DNA from: Hemileia vastatrix | Taxonomy: Eukaryota; Basidiomycota; Pucciniomycetes; Pucciniales; Zaghouaniaceae | Direction: 5' to 3' | NCBI GenBank assembly: GCA_030280995.1 | Contig: JASXTE010000012.1 | Location: forward strand, 9,461,001-9,525,000 | Length of the DNA: 64,000 nucleotides | Part shown: positions 57,301-64,000 of the stretch, in pieces | Position numbering within the stretch: position 1 is the stretch's first letter | How the letters are laid out: every line of letters begins with the position of its first letter | The notes under the pieces: generated by a model | What the model was told of the DNA's origin: nothing | What the model saw: the letters and a program-made list of their open reading frames with translations, nothing else | The model's database searches: none | Made by a program: the position numbers and the translations under genes

Positions 57301-60300
57301 CACCATGCAATATTTGGGGAGGACTTGCTAGCAATTCCTCAACTTGAACTTAGATGGAACACAGATGGAACACAGACTGAACCTATAATGAAATGATGTT
57401 GAACCTGACTTTGAACTCATATTGAGCTCATAACCAAGAATTAATGATACTTTACTGAAAAAATATTGAGAGTTTAGGGAAAAATTAATAGAAATACAAA
57501 GTTGGGGAGCTTAAGAATCTGATAAATCCACAGTATTTTTTAATAAAACACAGTTTGATGCTAATTTTGAATCTCACTTTATTTGTAAAAATACTGAAAA
57601 TCACAGTAATTATTTCAAAATTATTACTTCTAAGCTTTCTAATGAGTTAATTAACTTTTTGAGAAAAAATATAAAATTATATACGTGGCTCTTTTTGTTG
57701 AAAACTCCTTTTAAACTAGAATTTGAAGCTTTGATTTTTAATTTTAACCCATTTGAACTAATTCTGTATTTCATGTATTTTTATATTTTTTGTTCATTCA
57801 ATATAATTATTTTCAATTCAGTAGAGTTATCCAAAAAAAATATTGACCCATCAAATCTCTTATATTTTTACCTCTAGAATACCATTAAACCACATATAAC
57901 TAAACAAAAAAAATTATCAATGTATTTTCTCAATCTCTGACTAAATGAAGTACTCTAATAAAATTCTTATTATCAACACTAATATTCAAGAAATTATTTG
58001 ATTATATGTTGGTAAAAAAGTATATCGCTTATAATAGTATATTTTAATCCAGCTTTTAAAATTTTTAAATGAAAGTTAATGATTAAAATCAAAAGGAAAT
58101 TCATTTTTGAACTTTTATTTGTTTTGTTTATTCTTCAAATACTAAGTAGTTTTGTAATCAGCATTTAGTTAACATAATAAATATATGAGATTCCAGAACT
58201 TTTCATGATTTATTTCATTAAAATTCTATGAAAATATTGTCAGTTGGTGAGTGATCTCATGTGTTAAAATAATTAATCACTACTCAATGAATTTTCCATT
58301 TAAAAAACTGAAATTCAAACTAGAAATAAAATTTTAAAGATAAAACATAGCAAAAAAGCATAAAATTCTTTAAACTTTATACTAATGCTTAAGTGTGCTT
58401 CCATGCTATATGGTGGGACAATTGCTATTTCCACCTGGTAATAAGAACTATAGATTTTCAAAAGTGTTCTCATGTCAAAAAATGTGGTTCAGGTCAAATT
58501 TCAGAGTAAAATATTGTGCAGGAACTGAATTTAATAGGTAGATGTGGTAGTATTTCATCATTATATTAGTTGCTCATTGAATAACCTCCATATAATGATT
58601 ATTTTGTAAAATAGACACAATAGGTATTTTGAGTTATACTCATATAAAAAAGGTAGTTTTAAAGGGATTATATTTTAATTAAAATAAATAATGATGCATA
58701 TTTTAAATGAATATACAGAATATTTCAATTCTATGTTGTTGATGAACAAATTAAGTAAAAATTTTCAGGTTCACTTTTGTAGTAGTTAGAAAAAAGTTTT
58801 TGACAGGATTAATTCACAACTGAACATTTACACATACTTCTTAAATAGAATATATGAGTTAAAAACTTATCAATCATTTATTAGAAAAATGATATTCACA
58901 CTGATAGGAAAAAATTATATTATTCTGCTATTAAATTTCTAATTATTTAAAGTAAAATCCCTTTGAAATTGTATGTAAAAAGAAGATTTTATAAATCTTC
59001 TTGTAATTTACCTTATAATTAATAAATACTAGAATGAATATATTTAAAAAAATGAATTTGGATAGAGAATATTTCAACTCATCAGTACACATTAAAAACA
59101 GAAACTTAACATTAAACTTTTAGTTTTTACAATAAAATATATTTATTTGAAATATATTTATTTAATTTTTCAAAAAGATACCATTTCTATCCTATGAGAT
59201 TTCTTATAATTTACACATGAAAATCAAGAGAAAAATGTGAGGCTTTGAAGGATCTATATAATTTGAACTTAAAAGGAACAAATTGTTTTTTTGAGTCAGT
59301 ATAAATCTAATAGGAAGATCTGATACCTTTTTATATGTTATAGTTGTATTAAAATAATTTTTAGTTATCTTCTTAATCTTTAACAAAGAATAAAGAATAA
59401 TTTCATAATATTAGAAAAAATACATCCAAATATTTTTAATAAAAAATTTCTCCAAATTGATTCATAATTTGTATTTGTTTCCAGAAATTTAAAGTATTTA
59501 ATAAAAATCATTTTGCTATAAGAATATAATTATGTTTACATTTAAATATATTTGATAAATTTTTTTAAAAATTATAAATTTTCTCACAGTTTAACTTAGC
59601 TTGAACCACAGTTCAAAACAGGATCTCATTTTGAGTTCAATCTAAGTTCCACCAAAATTAAGATATATTATTTTTGGAAAATGTATGTAGACATTGAAAT
59701 GAGAAAACTTTAGTAAAAAATGACTCAAAAAGCTTTTTTTTATTTAATAGATTATAGAAAATATATTGAGGAAGCTAAAATACTCATTTTATTAAATTTT
59801 TGGTTATCATGACTAATTATTATTTCATGTAAAGTAATCATAGAACATAAATAAAGCAAAAGTTTTACTATATATATCAATGTGTTTAATTTTAAATATT
59901 TATTTAAATTTTATTTTTGAATTTAAAAATATTATTCATCTCAGTAAAATTGTTCTGAAATAAATTAAAAGCTCTATACATTCATCTAATGAAAGAAAAA
60001 AAGTACATTAACTCAAGTTTTTAATATAGGGTTTTTTACTTTTCCCAACTTGTTTCAAAAGTTTTCCATTTTATTGGGTCTCTATCTTATGTATATTCTT
60101 AATAAAAATTCTGTAAAAGACTTTGTAAAAAATTGAAATAGTATTTAATGGCTATTTTTTACACTCCTGTAGATCTTCAGTCTCAATTTTTAGTACTTAT
60201 TACAACATTGAATTAACTGATAGCTTGTATGTATTGAGGGGTACTAATAGAAATAAACCACTTTTACATGTTGTTTTTGATTGTGGAAAATGAGTGCTGA

Positions 60301-60385
60301 AATCAGAAAAGGTAAACTCTGTTCTTTGGCTGAAAGATAGAGTCCACCTTGTTTCAAATTCTTTTGAGCTCTATACATGCCTTTC
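57301..60385. mobile_element. CACTA-type element 3, left part
   Basis: The left end CACCATGCAATATTTGGGG is followed by GGACTTGCTAGCAATTCC and 11-base repeats (GAACTTAGATG, GAACACAGATG, GAACACAGACT) at 57346-57378. The interior matches elements 1 and 2 (AATCCACAGTATTTTTTAAT near 57525; GAGTTCAATCTAAGTTCCAC near 59632). It is interrupted or cut at 60386 by the GYP5 LTR. The right end may lie outside the window. Non-coding. Confidence 0.65.
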
Positions 60386-61194
60386 TGTCACTGGACGACC
60401 TAAGCACAAGGTCAAGGGTGTTCCTGGGAAAGTGAGATTAGAGGAAGGAGTTTAGAGACTTCTTTGAAGTACAGAGGAAATACTCCAGGAAGTGATTCAA
60501 AGATGAGTCAAAGGAAAAACTGCTTCTTTGAGGTATGTTCAATAAGAATCTTAATATAATTTAATGGTAATACTAACATTCTTAGGATCTCACAAAGGGT
60601 TGGAAACTCAATAATCAAATATTTAAGTTTTAGAAATGATTACGTAGAAAATAAGGAAATGTACAAAAATAATGATTTAACCTGAAGCTTTACAACTATT
60701 AACTTATATATATGTTCTATAATTTAATTCTAAAGAATGTCGAACTAAAATCCCATCCCTTTTATATCCACTACTCCTTCTTGCATTTACCTCATGCCTA
60801 TCCATCATTCCGCACACCACAGACCTCCAAAAAACACCATTTACACCTGGACCCTCCTCACTAACATCTGTTAACCCCTTGACCCTCCACTAACCATCCC
60901 CTCCATGCTCACTACCCCTGTTAATAACCCACAGACACACAATAAACCTTTAGCAGAATATTGTATTGGCTGTTGCCCTGTGTGTTGCCTATTGAAGAAA
61001 AGACTGAACACACTATTGAGAGATTAACTAATTTAGATTTAAAGTTTTAGATTAGCGCCATTAAATAGTGAGTACACAAAGGAAAGTTGCAGTTGCTATG
61101 TAGAATTGCTTCTGCGCTTTGAATATGGATTTAGCCCTCGTTATTATTGATTTAATGAGCTGCATTTGCCTCGAGTGTCACGTGGCGCGTGACA
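60386..61194 (-). repeat. GYP5 3' LTR
   Basis: 809 bases from TGTCACTGGACGACC to GGCGCGTGACA, with inverted ends TGTCAC/GTGACA. It aligns over its full length with the solo LTR at 55245-56015. GGATATAAAAGGGATGGG on the minus strand at about 60753-60770 is a convincing TATA box. Confidence 0.9.
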
Positions 61195-61293
61195 GATGCC
61201 CTGGTATAAGACACGGGCTCTGTTGAGAGTGAGAACACATTCTTCCCACACTATAATTTTCCTTTACTTCTTTTTTGAAAAAATTTTTTTATT

Positions 61294-62263
61294 ATGTCTA
61301 ACTGCCCCACTCCTGTTCCCATGCCTCCACACCCCAAAGCTGATGGCGGTATTTTAACTCGCCAATATACCCACGCTTGCACGGCTTGTGCATTGATGGA
61401 GTATTTCTCCGTTGATAGCACGGCCACACAAGGACCTCACCAGAAATGTGAATTTTGTCGCTGGAGACGGGTGACCTGTGATGCCCTTACGAAAAAGGGG
61501 ATATCGAGAGGAGGTTTACGGGGACTAAGTACTGGGTGATCCTTAAGACCAAAGAGGTGGTCAAAGATATTTGGGAGGTATCAGTCAGGGTTGATCAATA
61601 GGTGGAAGAAGAGGAAAACGAGGTCAAAGATACTGTGGTGACTTGGGTAGCCCAGGCCAAAGGTCGAAAAAAAGGGGTGGAAGAAGAGGTGGATGAGTTA
61701 GTTAAAGAGGATGAGGATGAGTTTACCATTCTGAACCGTCCTCCGAAAAAATGAAGGATGATCATTGAGGATGATGATGAGGAGAAGGGAGTGACAATAG
61801 AGGTCACTCTGAAGCTGTTTTTAGAACTCGATCCTGTTTTTGAGGTAAGTTTTACCCTTTTCTTGATTCAAGTTTTTTAGTTTACACTGATGAATATATG
61901 TTATAATTTTATAATTCAGATGTCATAAAAGAAGCTCTGATTGTGGAGGCTGTTCCATTGCTTCCAGTTGAGGCCAGTCAACTGGCAGTTGATTCAAAGG
62001 AGGAGGAGGAGGAAACCCTTGACCAGGTGTGGTTGAAGAAGCCTTGGCAGGGTCAAAAAGTTTGATTTGTTGAAAACTTAAGTGATGAGATCAAAAATAT
62101 TGTAGATCCCGTCTCCTTCAATGTGACAGAAGAGTTACTTGAAATTGGAGAGGTGGTACCAGTAGGAAAGGAGGAGGTATTTGAAAAATGCAGAAAGGAA
62201 ATAAGGGTGGTGTTGGAGAAAATGAAGAAATTGGTTTGGGAGAAAATGCAGGAGAATATTTGA
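61294..62263 (+). pseudogene. Antisense additional ORF of GYP5: Cys-rich, Zn2Cys6-like N-terminus and acidic region
   Basis: The ATG at 61294 opens MSNCPTPVPMPPHPKADGG. CTAC (Cys29, Cys32) and CEFCRWRRVTCD (Cys52, Cys55, Cys62) follow. The second motif has the C-x2-C-R-x-R-[RK]-x-x-C-D form of a fungal Zn2Cys6 half-cluster, so nucleic-acid binding is a reasonable guess. A one-base shift near 61515 ends the frame at 61537-61539. In the other frame it continues KYWVILKTKEVVKDIWEV and an acidic stretch. A likely intron is GTAAGT at 61845 to TTCAG at 61919. Exon 2 reads KEALIVEAVPLLPVEASQL and ends at TGA 62261-62263. Three further in-frame stops. It is encoded opposite to the element's pol genes and is clearly less AT-rich than its surroundings. 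Confidence 0.55.
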
Positions 62264-63230
62264 AATGAGTAGAGAAAAAAATAAAAGAGAGAAGGAAAAT
62301 AGAAAAAAAGGTAGAAAGAAAATTTAAATTGTGTATTTATTTAATTTATTGGTTTTGTTGTTTTAATTGAAATTTTATTATATGTTTTATGAGATTTTGA
62401 AAGAGAAAGAAAGAAAAAAAGAAAATCAATATATGAATAAAAATTTTGTTTTAAATTTTGAAAGAAGAAAATTTGAATGAAAGAAGAAAAGAAAGAATAT
62501 TTAACTGAGGAAATTTTAGTTTAAGTTTTTGAAAAAAAAAAAAAATTTTAGTAAAAAAAAAATAGTTGATTGAGAATTTCGGTTTTATATTTTAAAATGA
62601 AAATTAAATGAGAAAAAAGAAAAAGAAAAATTTTATTCATGAAAATTCATTTGAGGTTATTTTTGAGGTTTTGAGAAATTTTGGTTATTTGAAGAGAAAG
62701 GAAAAAAAAATAGTTTTGAAAAAAAAGAATATGAAAGAGAAAAGTAATTTGTTTGAAGAATCTTAAAAGAGAGATTTAAAGGTGGAAGTGAAGTTTGAGA
62801 AAGGTTTTCATATTGAGTTTTTGAAAAATTTTGATAGTTCAAAGAAAAAGAAATAAGGAAAAAAAATTGTATTTTGAAAAGAAGAAAAAATTTGAAAGAA
62901 GAAAAGAAAGAAAATTAAAGTAAATTATTGATTTTTAAGATTTTATTTTAGTGAATTGTTTAAGTCTTTGTATTTTTTTATTTTATTCTTTTAATTTTAA
63001 TTTATCTTTAATTTAATTTGGTTTTATTTTATTTATTTTTAAAGAAGGTTGAAAAAAACTTTTTTGAAAGAGAAGAAGAAAAAAAAGAAAAAAAACAGAG
63101 TGAGGATTTTTAGAAGAGAATAAGTTTTATAATTTTTAAGAAAAGAAAAGGAAAGAGAAGAGAAGAAAAATAAAAATAAAAGAGAGTTTTAAGGTTTTGG
63201 TTTTAAAGGATATTTAAGATGAAAAGATTT
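62264..63230 (+). repeat. GA-rich, strand-asymmetric spacer in GYP5
   Basis: Nearly 1 kb dominated by AAAGAAGAAAAG- and GAAAATTTGA-type runs on the plus strand, so T/C-rich on the element's sense strand. No ORF. It lies between the antisense ORF and the end of pol. Confidence 0.8.
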
Positions 63231-64000
63231 TAGGAGTTCAGGGGCTTTAGAAACATTGATGGCTGGTTCCCAGGATGTTTTGTCTGAGTCATCAAGGAAG
63301 CCTTGCCATTCCACGAGGTATTGAAGTTTACCCTTACGCATTCATGAATTAAGGATAGGGCTTACTTCCTACTCTAGATGGTCTTCTACTTTGAATGGTT
63401 CTGGAGGAGGTTGGTTCCTGCCCAGGTATGTTTCTTGAGCCAGTTCCAGGAGAGATACATAGAAAACAGGGTGAATAGCCTGCCATTTAGGAGGTAGCTT
63501 GAGTCAAAATGCAGTTTTAGAGAATTGGGAGTCAATTTCAAATGGTCCCATGCGCTTTTTGGTTAGTTCTTAGATGGTCGAGTTGTTCAAATGTTTTGTG
63601 TGTTGAGCCATACTTTGTCTCCTGGTTTAAAGGAAGGAGCAGATTGTCAATGTTTGTCGGCCTGTTCCTTGGACCTTTGAATTGCTAATTCCAAGTTTAA
63701 TTTAAGTTCTTCTTGGAGTTGTGATATGGTTTGAAGATAATGTTCCGCAGGATGACTAGTTCCTACATGGATTGAGTTGATTCGAGGATGTCTTCCATAA
63801 ACAGTTTCAAAAGGAGATTGTTGTGTCGAAGAATGAGTCAAGTTATTATAAGCAAATTTTTCCAATGGTAGCCATGTAGGCCAATCGTCTTGTTGATAAC
63901 TGACATACATTTGGAGGTATTGCTCAAGGATTTGATTGACCCTTTTTGTTTGTTCATCGGTTTCAGGATGATAGGCTGTGGAGAGATTCCTCGTGATATT
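63230..64000 (-). pseudogene. GYP5 integrase C-terminal part and chromodomain
   Basis: The minus strand enters the window within the integrase core ([17 protein letters not shown], then [20 protein letters not shown]). It continues with [19 protein letters not shown] and VYGRHPRI, the usual core end, and with a SFKPGDKVWLNT segment. Frameshifts and stops begin near 63640. The chromodomain end is still visible as LQYLVEWQGFLDDSDKTSWEP and LKSFHLKYP near 63330-63225. The Glu of the catalytic triad corresponds to a Lys in the DEQTKRVNQ motif, where the family normally has E in GQTERVNQ. By eye this is a mutation. Confidence 0.85.

Larger units (their letters stand above)
60386..64000 (-). mobile_element. 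Chromodomain Ty3/gypsy element GYP5, 3' half (minus strand)
   Basis: The minus-strand integrase/chromodomain end (64000-63230), a GA-rich spacer, an antisense ORF and a 3' LTR (61194-60386) form the 3' part of an element whose 5' half is beyond the window. The LTR's strong TATA box on the minus strand supports this orientation. The antisense additional ORF next to the 3' LTR resembles the antisense ORFs known in some plant gypsy elements. Confidence 0.75.

Noticed and set aside
1..64000. tRNA and rRNA genes
   Set aside because: None was recognised by eye on either strand; a tRNAscan-SE and Rfam search would be decisive.

Overview
The window is strongly AT-rich eukaryotic DNA and reads almost entirely as a graveyard of nested transposable elements. 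No intact host gene, rRNA, tRNA or CRISPR array was recognised. Short introns of about 70-75 bases (GT...AG), Ty3/gypsy elements including a chromodomain chromovirus, PIF/Harbinger elements with a Myb-like partner gene, and a Tet-like 2OG-Fe(II) oxygenase-like ORF together suggest a basidiomycete fungus. A rust (Pucciniales) is most likely, because rust genomes carry many such oxygenase genes and AT-rich repeats. That assignment is inference, not proof.

Layout. 1-1706: right end of a Harbinger element (copy A) with an intact-looking three-exon Myb-like gene on the minus strand. 1707-1855: (TAA)n microsatellite. 1855-11160: older Harbinger copy B. Its transposase is split by a 1.4 kb GTCAG-ended element (itself holding a 250 bp CACTA-type MITE) and by a ~5.3 kb CACTA-type element that holds a second GTCAG element. 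11161-12480: 3' end of a minus-strand gypsy element (GYP3). 12481-21565: plus-strand gypsy element GYP1, whose 5' LTR is split by a 3.65 kb hAT-like element. 21638-22136: complete CACTA-type element. 22950-30499: complete but mutated chromovirus (GYP4) with both LTRs and an ATACA target duplication. 30505-38331: non-coding sequence with minisatellites, two large palindromes and two weak exon-like relics. 38332-55194: gypsy element GYP2, same family as GYP1. Its 5' LTR is split by a CACTA-type element (38399-48316), which is split in turn by a complete Harbinger element (copy C, 39211-44661). 55195-56015: CACTA end interrupted by a solo LTR. 57301-60385: another CACTA-type element. 60386-64000: 3' half of a minus-strand chromodomain gypsy element (GYP5) with an extra antisense, cysteine-rich two-exon ORF next to its LTR.

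Working together. In Harbinger elements the DDE transposase and the Myb-like DNA-binding protein act jointly. Copy C keeps only the transposase N-terminus. The missing catalytic half is replaced by a segment with 5'UTR-like introns and a Tet-like oxygenase ORF, so copy C looks like a non-autonomous, gene-carrying transposon. Its right 1706 bases match copy A without gaps, with about 20 substitutions counted by eye, so the family moved recently. The CACTA-type elements share a TIR with an internal palindrome, 3-base target duplications and 11-base subterminal repeats. No CACTA transposase is visible, so they depend on a source elsewhere. All gypsy polyproteins carry stops and frameshifts.
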